A DNA stretch of 64,000 nucleotides from contig NZ_JASXSI010000028.1 in the NCBI RefSeq assembly GCF_030315685.1, forward strand, positions 1-64,000. The letters are read 5' to 3'. The notes under the pieces were generated by a model. The model ran no database searches and had not been told where the DNA came from. It saw nothing but the letters and a program-made list of their open reading frames with translations. Origin of the DNA: Gordonia sp. ABSL11-1. Its GTDB lineage: Bacteria; Actinomycetota; Actinomycetes; Mycobacteriales; Mycobacteriaceae. Below, piece after piece: positions 33,535 to 40,846 of this stretch (position 1 is its first letter; the number at the start of each line of letters is the position of its first letter). A program made the translations under genes and the position numbers.

Positions 33535-34728
33535 TCATCGCATCTCGCCTGCCCCCTCATACGGATTCAGGCTCAGCAGGAGATCGCCCTCGGCGAATCG
33601 CGAGTACCGGAAGTCATGCGGATCGACGTTCTTCAGTGTCGTCGAACCGCTGAGCAGGAGGTCGGCGACGAGTTTGCCGACGGCGGGGGAGATCTTGAAT
33701 CCGTGACCGGAGAAACCGGTCGCCAGGAACAGGCCGTCGACCGGTGACGGCCCGATGATCGGGTTGTAGTCGGGGGTGACGTCGTAGGCGCCGACGTAGC
33801 TGCTCGTGATGCGCGGGTCGGGCATGTCCGGCAGGCGATGACCCATCTTCATGATGATCTTGTCGATGGTGCTCTCATCGGCGCGGTTGATGTAGTTGTC
33901 GGGGTCGATGTACTGCGGCACAGCATGATCGGAGTTGCCCACCAGCAGTTCGCCGTTGGGCTCGCGGCACACGTACGAGAGTCCGGCCAGATCGGACAGG
34001 ACGGGAACCACCGGGGTCGGCTCGCCCTGGTCGATCAGTACGAGCTGCGCCCGCTGGGCCCGGACGTCCACGGGCACGCCGACGGGTTCGGTCAGCGCGG
34101 GTGTCCACGGACCTGCCGCGACGATCACGGTCTCCGCATGGATGGTGCTGCCGTCGGCGAGTTCGGCACCGATGACCCGATCGTCGTCGCCCTGCAGGAG
34201 CTTCGTGACAGTGGTCGACTGGCGGACCTTCACGCCGAGCTTGCGGGCGGCGGCGGCGAAGGCCATGCCCGCCATGTAGGCCTCACCGCGACCACCGAGT
34301 GGTTCGTAGGCGAACGCGGCGAAGTCATCGAGGTGCAGACCGGGCCAGAGCTCAGTCATCTTGTCGTGGCCGATCAGCGAGACGTCGATGCCGAGGCCTT
34401 GCATCAGCTCGACGTTGGCGTTCAACGGGGCCACGTTGTTCTCGCCGACGCCGACGACATAGCCACACTGCTGGAACGCCATGTCGTCGCCGAAGAGTTC
34501 GGTCGCGCGGGTGAAGACGTCGACGCCGTACCACGACATCGCGGCGAGCGACGGATTGCCATAGTGGCAGCGCACGACGCCGCTGGACTTTCCGGTCATG
34601 CCGGAGCACAGAGTGTCGCGTTCGACGACGAGGACGTCGGTCTCGCCCTGATCGGCGAGCGACCAGGCGATCGCGAGTCCTTCGAGTCCGCCGCCGACGA
34701 TGAGAAAGCGGGTGGTGGTGGAGGTCAT
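33535..34728 (-). CDS. FAD-dependent amine oxidase, sarcosine-oxidase-beta-like
   Basis: A 397-residue DAO-family flavoenzyme related to the beta subunit of sarcosine oxidase and dimethylglycine oxidase. The FAD-binding dinucleotide fold is at the N-terminus (RFLIVGGGLEGLAIAWSLADQG), the GxSSGVVRCHYGNP segment follows, and FLATGFSGHGFKISPAVGKLVADLL is the typical C-terminal signature. Such enzymes remove N-methyl groups from secondary amino acids. It ends an operon with HutD and an M20 hydrolase, next to the N-methylglutamate synthase genes, making N-methylglutamate a candidate substrate. The canonical four-subunit MgdABCD is absent here. Sarcosine or another N-alkyl amino acid is the alternative. 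Confidence 0.8.
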   Translation of the reverse strand: MTSTTTRFLIVGGGLEGLAIAWSLADQGETDVLVVERDTLCSGMTGKSSGVVRCHYGNPSLAAMSWYGVDVFTRATELFGDDMAFQQCGYVVGVGENNVAPLNANVELMQGLGIDVSLIGHDKMTELWPGLHLDDFAAFAYEPLGGRGEAYMAGMAFAAAARKLGVKVRQSTTVTKLLQGDDDRVIGAELADGSTIHAETVIVAAGPWTPALTEPVGVPVDVRAQRAQLVLIDQGEPTPVVPVLSDLAGLSYVCREPNGELLVGNSDHAVPQYIDPDNYINRADESTIDKIIMKMGHRLPDMPDPRITSSYVGAYDVTPDYNPIIGPSPVDGLFLATGFSGHGFKISPAVGKLVADLLLSGSTTLKNVDPHDFRYSRFAEGDLLLSLNPYEGAGEMR

Positions 34729-34779
34729 GTCGGGTTCACTTTCGGTGGATGAGGATGGGAGAGGTTTTGCGGAGCAGCG

Positions 34780-36030
34780 TCAGTTGACGTCGCCCGGCTG
34801 GGTGAGCAGTTCGGCGAGCACGGCGGCGAGAGCATCGCCACCGGCATCTGCATCGGGGTCCTCGACGTACTCGTCGGGGGAGTGCGAGATGCCCGTCGGG
34901 TTGCGCACGAACAGCATCGCGGTGGGGATCTCCTCCTTGAGCACGCCGGCGTCGTGGCCGGCGCCGGTGGGAAGGATGGGTGCGTCGGGCAGGATCGTGG
35001 AGAGTCGGCCGCGCAGACCGGGATGGAAGTCCACGCGTGGACTCATCGACGCCTCGGTGAGGATCATCGCGCAGTTCTCGGCGGCGGCATGTTCCCTTGC
35101 GGCGGCGGCGATGTCGGCGACCAGTGCGGCGACCACGGCGTCGTCGGAGTGGCGGACATCGAGCCAGACGTCGACGCGGGAGGCGATCACATTGCTGCCA
35201 CCCGGCACGGGGTCGAGTTTTCCGACGGTCGCGCGCGCGCCGTCGACCATCCTGCCGAGGCGCCGGACATCGAGGACTGTGGCGGCCGCGGCCAGCATCG
35301 GGTCCCGGCGGTCGTCCATCAGGGTGGTGCCCGCGTGATTCCCCTGGCCGCTGAACGACAGACGCCACCGTCCGTGCCCGAGGATCGACGAGCCGATCGC
35401 GATGGCACGGCCCTGGTCGATCAGTCCGCGTCCCTGCTCGACGTGGAGTTCGACGAAACATCCGATCTGTGAGAGTCGTTCGTCGTCGCGACCGATGGCG
35501 CGCGGGTCCAGACCGTTGCGGGATGCGAGGTCGGCGAAGGTGGTGCCGTCGGCGTCGACGAGCGCGGCGGCCCGTTCCGGCGTGACAGCCCCGGTCATCA
35601 ATTGCGAGCCGAGGCAGGCCAATCCGTATCGGGAGCCCTCCTCCTCGGGGAAGACCGCGAGAGCGAGCGGCCGGTCCGGGCGGATGCCGCCCGCCTGGAG
35701 TGAATCGATGGCGGCGAGCGCGGAGGCGACGCCGAGCGGGCCGTCGAAGGCTCCGCCGCCGGGGACCGAGTCGAGATGGCTTCCGGTGACCACGGCGTCG
35801 GCGAGTGGCAATCCTGCGGGATTCCACCAGGCCCAGATGATCCCGTTGCGGTCGGTCTCGATCTCGAGCGAGCGCTGCGCGGCGGCCGCCGTGAACCACT
35901 CGCGCAGTTCGAGTTCAGCGGTCGAATAGACGGGGCGGCTGTAACCACCTCGGGCGCTGTCGGTTCCGATCTCGGCGATCTCGGCGAGCAGGCCGCTCAC
36001 CGAGGTGGTGCGGGTGAGTGATTCGGTCAC
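34780..36030 (-). CDS. M20-family Zn amidohydrolase (allantoate amidohydrolase/N-carbamoylase type)
   Basis: A 416-residue metallohydrolase of the hydantoinase/carbamoylase branch of M20 peptidases, which cleaves N-carbamoyl amino acids, ureido acids or allantoate. The two-metal site ligands are visible: VVTGSHLDSVPGGGAFDGPLG, the PEEEGSRYG pair, ELHVEQG, and the late IPTAMLFVRNPTGISHSPDEY histidine. Start is GTG overlapping the HutD stop (GTGA). Grouped with an N-methyl amino acid oxidase it could release sarcosine or a similar amino acid from an N-carbamoyl compound, or open an amide of the methylamine pathway. Substrate unproven. Confidence 0.87.
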   Translation of the reverse strand: MTESLTRTTSVSGLLAEIAEIGTDSARGGYSRPVYSTAELELREWFTAAAAQRSLEIETDRNGIIWAWWNPAGLPLADAVVTGSHLDSVPGGGAFDGPLGVASALAAIDSLQAGGIRPDRPLALAVFPEEEGSRYGLACLGSQLMTGAVTPERAAALVDADGTTFADLASRNGLDPRAIGRDDERLSQIGCFVELHVEQGRGLIDQGRAIAIGSSILGHGRWRLSFSGQGNHAGTTLMDDRRDPMLAAAATVLDVRRLGRMVDGARATVGKLDPVPGGSNVIASRVDVWLDVRHSDDAVVAALVADIAAAAREHAAAENCAMILTEASMSPRVDFHPGLRGRLSTILPDAPILPTGAGHDAGVLKEEIPTAMLFVRNPTGISHSPDEYVEDPDADAGGDALAAVLAELLTQPGDVN

Positions 36031-36641
36031 GGCAAGCTCTCCTCTGTAGACGGGTGGATGTGGGCGACGGCGACGGTCGCGGCTCCGGTGACGTCGCGCG
36101 GCGAACCTTCGAGAAGCAGGCTGTCCCAGCGCCGTAATTCCTTGCCGTCGATCTCGAGGGAACCGGCGAGCACGGTCAACACGGCGTCGTCGTCGGGGCC
36201 GATCGTGTGAGCGCCGCGCAGATTGCGCAGCGTGAGGGTGCCGTCGCAGGTCTCGCGGCGGGCCATCAGGTTGAGCAATCGCGTGGGGCGTCGAGCCGGG
36301 GTGGCGCGGACGTCGTCCTCGCCGTCGAAGCCGATGCGGTCGAGCAACGCGAGGGTGTGGGTCGTCCCGTTGACGGTGAGGTCGACCGGGTCGTCACCGA
36401 CGACTACCGCAGTCCGCCGCATCCCCGGGAACAGCGAGAACGCGCAGTCGGTCTCGATGTCCGCGAGGCTCAGCGTCCAGTCCGGGTGGTCGGTGCTGCG
36501 CGAGGCGATTGTTCCCGAGGCGATGCGCCGGGTGACACCCGCACCGTTGCGCCACGGCGTCGGCGGGAGCGTCGACGCGCGAACGACCGGTCCGGTCGGT
36601 GGAGCCATCGGGTGGTCGAGGGGAATGTGATCGATCGTCAT
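36027..36641 (-). CDS. hutD: HutD family protein
   Basis: A 204-residue cupin-fold HutD protein: TPWRNGAGVTRRIASG near residue 28, then FSLFPGMRRTAVVVG and FDGEDDVRATP. In pseudomonads HutD accompanies histidine utilisation and is thought to tune it, but its biochemistry is not known. No hut genes lie here. It is first in a three-gene leftward operon with an M20 hydrolase and an FAD oxidase, divergent from the LysR gene. Confidence 0.85.
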   Translation of the reverse strand: MTIDHIPLDHPMAPPTGPVVRASTLPPTPWRNGAGVTRRIASGTIASRSTDHPDWTLSLADIETDCAFSLFPGMRRTAVVVGDDPVDLTVNGTTHTLALLDRIGFDGEDDVRATPARRPTRLLNLMARRETCDGTLTLRNLRGAHTIGPDDDAVLTVLAGSLEIDGKELRRWDSLLLEGSPRDVTGAATVAVAHIHPSTEESLP

Positions 36642-36676
36642 GAGAGTGATCCGTCCGCGGTGATGTCGGTGGATCT

Positions 36677-36685
36677 TCAGTAGAC
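36677..36685 (-). promoter_or_regulatory. GTCTACTGA motif upstream of hutD
   Basis: On the minus strand GTCTACTGA lies 36 bases upstream of the hutD start. It repeats the first nine bases of the site before the N-demethylase operon and is close to the half-site before gmaS. A shared regulator is possible but the motif is short. Confidence 0.3.
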
Positions 36686-36726
36686 GACGCAGATTGTGAA
36701 AACTCCAATATGTATTTGACTGTGAT

Positions 36727-36745
36727 TATTCTGCTTTTGAGAATA
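36727..36745. promoter_or_regulatory. LysR-type inverted repeat upstream of lysR
   Basis: TATTCT-GCTTTTG-AGAATA, perfect six-base arms around seven bases, ends six bases before the LysR ATG in an unusually A/T-rich stretch. The form (TTCT-N7-AGAA, containing T-N11-A) suits LysR regulators, and the place suits autoregulation plus control of the divergent hutD operon. Confidence 0.6.
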
Positions 36746-36751
36746 GTCATC

Positions 36752-37639
36752 ATGGAGCTCCGTCACCTGCGCTATTTCCGCGTCCTCGCCGACGAACTGC
36801 ACTTCGGACGGGCGGCCGCCCGCCTGCACATCTCTCAGCCTCCGCTCACCGCGCACATCAAGGATCTGGAACGTGAAGTCGGTGCACGCTTGTTCGACCG
36901 CACCACCCGACGCGTAGCGCTGACCGGCGCCGGGGAGGTGTTCGCCGAACGGGTGGGTGAGTTGCTCGAACGACTCGATGATGCGGTAGTCGAGGCGCGC
37001 GACCACGCGGAGGGTCGTCGCGGGCGCATCCGGGTGGGTTTCGTCAGCTCGGCCAGCGGCACAGTGCTGCCTCCCGGGCTGCGGATCTTCCGGGAAATCC
37101 ATCCGCACGTGCGCGTCGACCTGTCGCCGCTGACGACCCGCGAACAACTCGATGCGCTCGCGGCGGGATCACTCGACGTCGGGCTGATCCGATCCGGGGG
37201 CGCAGAGCCCGGTCTCGGGGTGGAACCGTTGTTCTCCGAGCCGATGGTCGCCGTCCTCCCGGTCGAGCACCCGCTGGCTCCACGCGACAACCTCCGGGTC
37301 GATGACCTGGTCGACGAACGACTGATCCTTTTCCCGAATGATCTGATGCCCGCCTACGTCGCGCAGATCTGGGCGATGTTCGCCGCGATCGGCGCCGAAC
37401 CCCTCGTCGTCCAGGAGGCGATCCACCACGAGACCGTGGCCGGGTTGGTATCCGCCGGGGTGGGCATTTCCATCCTCCCGGCCTCGGTGTCGCGATTCCG
37501 GCCGACCGATGTCGTCATCCGTCCCATCGACGGCGCGCCGACGACGGCGCTGCTGATCGCGCGTCCCGAGGAGTCGTCGAATCCCGCCGTTGACGGGTTC
37601 GTCGAATGTCTGCGGGCCGCGCAGCGAGTGGATGGGTGA
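36752..37639 (+). CDS. LysR-family transcriptional regulator
   Basis: A 295-residue LysR regulator. The helix-turn-helix MELRHLRYFRVLADELHFGRAAARLHISQPPLTAHIKDLE is typical, followed by the two-lobed effector domain (IRVGFVSSASGTVLPPGL...HPLA...ILPASVSRF). The start is the ATG at 36752, where the conserved region begins. It lies between the hutD-M20-oxidase operon (divergent) and the gmaS-mgs operon (downstream, same strand), so it is the best local candidate for controlling one or both. The effector is unknown. Confidence 0.92.
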   Translation: MELRHLRYFRVLADELHFGRAAARLHISQPPLTAHIKDLEREVGARLFDRTTRRVALTGAGEVFAERVGELLERLDDAVVEARDHAEGRRGRIRVGFVSSASGTVLPPGLRIFREIHPHVRVDLSPLTTREQLDALAAGSLDVGLIRSGGAEPGLGVEPLFSEPMVAVLPVEHPLAPRDNLRVDDLVDERLILFPNDLMPAYVAQIWAMFAAIGAEPLVVQEAIHHETVAGLVSAGVGISILPASVSRFRPTDVVIRPIDGAPTTALLIARPEESSNPAVDGFVECLRAAQRVDG

Positions 37640-37673
37640 GGGGCCGGGTAGTCCCGTCAAACGGCATCTGTGG

Positions 37674-37716
37674 CACATGTCGGGATGCCCGCCATGTGAA
37701 TGCGCACATCGTGCGC
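37674..37716. terminator. Hairpins after the LysR gene
   Basis: CACATG-T-CGGG-ATG-CCCG-C-CATGTG (37674-37698) forms a stem with one mismatch 35 bases after the lysR stop. GCGCAC-ATC-GTGCGC (37702-37716) follows. The CATGTGAATGCG edge is the same as that of the hairpin at 7634-7694. Confidence 0.6.
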
Positions 37717-37764
37717 GATCGACACACAGGACTCACGACGTCGTAACAGGGTGGAAATAATCGG

Positions 37765-37783
37765 GATGTCTACTCGTTGTAGA
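37765..37783. promoter_or_regulatory. Inverted repeat operator upstream of gmaS
   Basis: TGTCTAC-TCGTT-GTAGACA has perfect seven-base arms and lies 59 bases before the gmaS ATG. It contains TTGTAGACAA, a form seen in GntR-type operators. Eleven of 15 core bases match the site before the N-demethylase operon. Confidence 0.6.
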
Positions 37784-37841
37784 CAAAGTTTCCTAGCAGC
37801 AGACATACTGATCTCGACACCCTCACCGACGGAGAACCACC

Positions 37842-39188
37842 ATGACCGACCGCAACGAACTCGCCGACCTGTGTGCGGCCTCGGGGACGAAGTTCATCCT
37901 GGCCCTGTTCGTCGACCTCCGCGGCAAGCCCTGCGCCAAGCTCGTGCCCGTCGAGGCCGTCGACGAATTGGCGACCGACGGAGTCGGTTTCGCCGGCTAC
38001 GCGGTGGGTGCCATCGGCCAGGAGCCGAAGGACCCCGACCTCATTGCCATCCCCGACATCGCGTCCTTCACACCGATCCCGTTCATCAAGGAGGGGCTGG
38101 CCGTCGTCCACTGCGATCCCCACGTCGAGGGCAAGCCGTGGCCGTTCGCGCCGCGCAACATCCTCAAGTCGCTCGTCGCGCAGGCCGCCGACGCCGGCTT
38201 CGAGCCGTGGGTCGGCGCCGAGGTGGAGTACTTCCTGCTCAAGCGCGCTGCCGACGGGTCACTCGTGACCGCCGACGATGCCGACGATTCGAATCAGCCC
38301 TGCTACGACGTTCGCGGCCTGACCCGCATGTACGACCATCTCACCGCGGTCTCCACGGCGATGAACCAGCTCGGGTGGAGTAACTACGCGAACGACCACG
38401 AGGACGGCAACGGTCAGTTCGAACAGAACTTCAAATATGCCGAGGCCCTCACCACCGCCGATCGCGTCATCACGCTGCGTTACCTGCTCTCGACGATGGC
38501 GGCCGAGCGCGGCATGGTCGCCACGTTCATGCCCAAGCCGTTCGCCGAGCGCACCGGCTCCGGTCTGCACTTCCATCTGTCACTGACCTCCGGCGGTACC
38601 CCCGTGTTCCCCGACGCCGCAGATGAGGATGAGCGTGGTCTCGGATTGTCGCCGACCGCATACGGATTCGTCGGCGGCATCCTCGAACATTCGTGTGCCC
38701 TGCAGGCTGTGATGGCCCCGACGGTCAACTCCTACAAGCGAACCGGCGCCACCGCGACACGTTCTGGCGCTTCGTGGGCTCCTCGACGTCCCACCTACGG
38801 CGGCAACGACCGGACTCATTTCGTGCGGGTGCCCGATGAGCAGCGCGTCGAACTCCGTGGCGGAGATGGTTCCGCCAACCCGTATCTGGCGATCGCGGCC
38901 GCGCTCGGCGCCGGGCTCGACGGCGTGAAGCGCAGTCTCGACCCGGGCGTGATCGGTGGATGTCCCGAGCACATCGAGTCGCTACCGCTCACGCTGCTCC
39001 ACGCGGTGGAGGCGCTCGACGCGGATCCGGTCATCTCCGGCGTCCTGAACGCCGCAGTGCCCGAGGCCGGGTCCGGCGATGCCGGACTCGTCTCCGACTA
39101 CTTCTCTCGACTCAAGCGCGAAGAGTTCTTCGCGTGGCACTCCGCGGTCTCCCCCTGGGAGATCGAGAACTACCTGACCGCCTTCTAA
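37842..39188 (+). CDS. gmaS: Type III glutamine synthetase-like, probable gamma-glutamylmethylamide synthetase
   Basis: A 448-residue member of the glutamine synthetase superfamily in the GlnT/GmaS branch. It opens with FILALFVDLRGKPCAKLVPVE, the branch signature, has the Mg-binding VGAEVEYFLL and GLHFHLSL segments, and ends with RTGATATRSGASWAPRRPTYGGNDRTHFVRVP and RVELRGGDGSANPYLAIAAALGAGLDG. GmaS ligates methylamine to glutamate using ATP, giving gamma-glutamylmethylamide. The order gmaS-mgsA-mgsB-mgsC downstream supports this over a plain ammonia ligase, although sequence alone does not separate the two. GGAGAACC precedes the ATG and an operator-like repeat lies upstream. Confidence 0.8.
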   Translation: MTDRNELADLCAASGTKFILALFVDLRGKPCAKLVPVEAVDELATDGVGFAGYAVGAIGQEPKDPDLIAIPDIASFTPIPFIKEGLAVVHCDPHVEGKPWPFAPRNILKSLVAQAADAGFEPWVGAEVEYFLLKRAADGSLVTADDADDSNQPCYDVRGLTRMYDHLTAVSTAMNQLGWSNYANDHEDGNGQFEQNFKYAEALTTADRVITLRYLLSTMAAERGMVATFMPKPFAERTGSGLHFHLSLTSGGTPVFPDAADEDERGLGLSPTAYGFVGGILEHSCALQAVMAPTVNSYKRTGATATRSGASWAPRRPTYGGNDRTHFVRVPDEQRVELRGGDGSANPYLAIAAALGAGLDGVKRSLDPGVIGGCPEHIESLPLTLLHAVEALDADPVISGVLNAAVPEAGSGDAGLVSDYFSRLKREEFFAWHSAVSPWEIENYLTAF

Positions 39189-39240
39189 CCCGCCTGATCA
39201 GACAGCCGCTACTCTCAGACAGACAAGGACTACAGACGAC

Positions 39241-40146
39241 ATGTGCGGAATCGTCGGGTTGCACCTGCGCAACCCTGAACTCCATCCTCGCCTCGGTGAG
39301 CTTCTCGGCCAGATGCTGGGCGAGATGCAGGACCGAGGCGCCGATTCGGCCGGCATCGCCATCTACGGCGATCCGACCTGGTCACCTGCCGGGCAGGGTT
39401 GCGTGTCGCTGCTCGAAACCGGCATCGGTGCAGATGAACTGGACGCCGCGACCATCGCCGTCGGCACAGCACTGGGAAGCGAGGTCACGGGTCGGCTCGT
39501 CGACGCCACACTCGTGCTCAGCGCCGAGGTCGACTCGGAGACCCTGCTCGCGACGGCCACCACGGTGTACCCGGAGGCGCTCGTAGCCGGCTTCGGCGCC
39601 GACATGACGGTCCTCAAGGGCGTCGGTGCGCCGCGTGATCTGGTGCGGGCGTGGGGATTGTCGAACGCGAGCGGCTGGCAGGGTGTCGGACACACCCGTA
39701 TGGCCACCGAGTCTGCCGTCACCCCATCGGGCGCACACCCGTTCGCCGTCGGACCCGAGCAGTGCCTGGTGCACAACGGCTCGTTCTCCAATCACGCGAC
39801 GATCCGCCGCGAACTGCGCGCCGAGGGCGTGTCGTTCGACAGCGAGAACGACACGGAGGTGGGAGCGCGCTTCGTCGCGCACCAGCTCGCGCAGGGTAAG
39901 GATGTCGAGACCGCGCTGAAAGAGGTGTGCGCCACCTTCGACGGTTTCTACACCCTGCTGGTGTCGAATCACGATTCGTTCGCGGTGGTTCGTGACGCCA
40001 TCGCCTGCAAGCCGGCGGTCATCGCCGAGACCGACGACTGGGTCGCCATGGCCAGCGAGTACCGCGCACTGGCCCACCTGCCCGGCGTCGCCGAAGCCCG
40101 AATCTGGGAACCCGAGCCGGAGGTGGTCTACGCATGGACACGCTGA
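39241..40146 (+). CDS. mgsA: N-methylglutamate synthase subunit A (glutamine amidotransferase class II, GlxB-like)
   Basis: A 301-residue class II glutamine amidotransferase. Cys2 (MCGIVGLHL) is the nucleophile; other landmarks are QDRGADSAGIAIYG, GVGHTRMATESAVTP and LVHNGSFSNH. It would hydrolyse the amide of gamma-glutamylmethylamide and pass methylamine to the synthase subunit. Compared with glutamate synthase it is a free domain, as in GlxB/MgsA. It overlaps the next gene by 13 bases, so the subunits are co-translated. Confidence 0.85.
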   Translation: MCGIVGLHLRNPELHPRLGELLGQMLGEMQDRGADSAGIAIYGDPTWSPAGQGCVSLLETGIGADELDAATIAVGTALGSEVTGRLVDATLVLSAEVDSETLLATATTVYPEALVAGFGADMTVLKGVGAPRDLVRAWGLSNASGWQGVGHTRMATESAVTPSGAHPFAVGPEQCLVHNGSFSNHATIRRELRAEGVSFDSENDTEVGARFVAHQLAQGKDVETALKEVCATFDGFYTLLVSNHDSFAVVRDAIACKPAVIAETDDWVAMASEYRALAHLPGVAEARIWEPEPEVVYAWTR

Positions 40147-40829
40147 ACCCCAACCACACGTTCGACCTCGCCACCACGTCTCTGCGAGACGTCAACGGGG
40201 CCTTGCACAGTGACGACGTGTCCGGCGAGATCGTGATCGACAACCCGTCCGGTGCGCACAGCGTCGCCGCCGGGGTCAACGCGCCGGTCAAGATCACCGT
40301 CAACGGACATGTCGGCTACTACGCCGCGGGGATGAACCAGCAGGCCGAGATCACCATCAACGGCAACGCGGGAACGGGTGTCGCCGAGAACATGATGAGC
40401 GGCACCGTCGTCGTCAAGGGCAACGCCTCACAGTCGGCAGGCGCGACCGCGCATGGTGGTCTCCTGGTCGTCGAAGGCGACGCAGCGGCGCGCTGTGGGA
40501 TCTCGATGAAGGGTGTCGACATCGTCGTCGGCGGCGACGTCGGCCACAACAGCGCATTCATGGCGCAGGCCGGTCGTCTCGTCATCCGTGGCAATGCCGG
40601 TGACGGTCTGGGCGATTCGATCTACGAGACACGGATCTACGTGCGCGGTGACGTCGGCTCCCTCGGTGCCGACTGCATCGCGAAGCCGATGCGTGCCGAG
40701 CACCTCGACGAACTGGCCGGCCTGCTCAAGGCCGCCGGGTTCAAGGACGACGACCCGACGGACTACACGCGATACGGGTCGGCCCGCGAGCTCTACCACT
40801 TCCACGTCGACAACACGTCTGCCTACTGA
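40134..40829 (+). CDS. mgsB: N-methylglutamate synthase subunit B (GlxC-like beta-helix)
   Basis: A 231-residue homologue of the C-terminal beta-helix domain of glutamate synthase. The Gly-rich rungs are clear: HVGYYAAGMNQQAEITINGNAGTGVAENM, then GDAAARCGISMKGVDIVVGGDVGH and GNAGDGLGDSIYETRIYVRGDVG. In MgsB/GlxC proteins it is a separate structural subunit. It starts inside the end of mgsA and is followed 17 bases on by mgsC. Confidence 0.85.
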   Translation: MDTLNPNHTFDLATTSLRDVNGALHSDDVSGEIVIDNPSGAHSVAAGVNAPVKITVNGHVGYYAAGMNQQAEITINGNAGTGVAENMMSGTVVVKGNASQSAGATAHGGLLVVEGDAAARCGISMKGVDIVVGGDVGHNSAFMAQAGRLVIRGNAGDGLGDSIYETRIYVRGDVGSLGADCIAKPMRAEHLDELAGLLKAAGFKDDDPTDYTRYGSARELYHFHVDNTSAY

Positions 40830-40846
40830 GGACCTCGGAGAACACC

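Noticed and set aside
37842-39188. Main nitrogen-assimilation glutamine synthetase GlnA
   Set aside because: The protein belongs to the GlnT/GmaS branch and is followed by mgsA-mgsB-mgsC type genes, which fits methylamide synthesis better.
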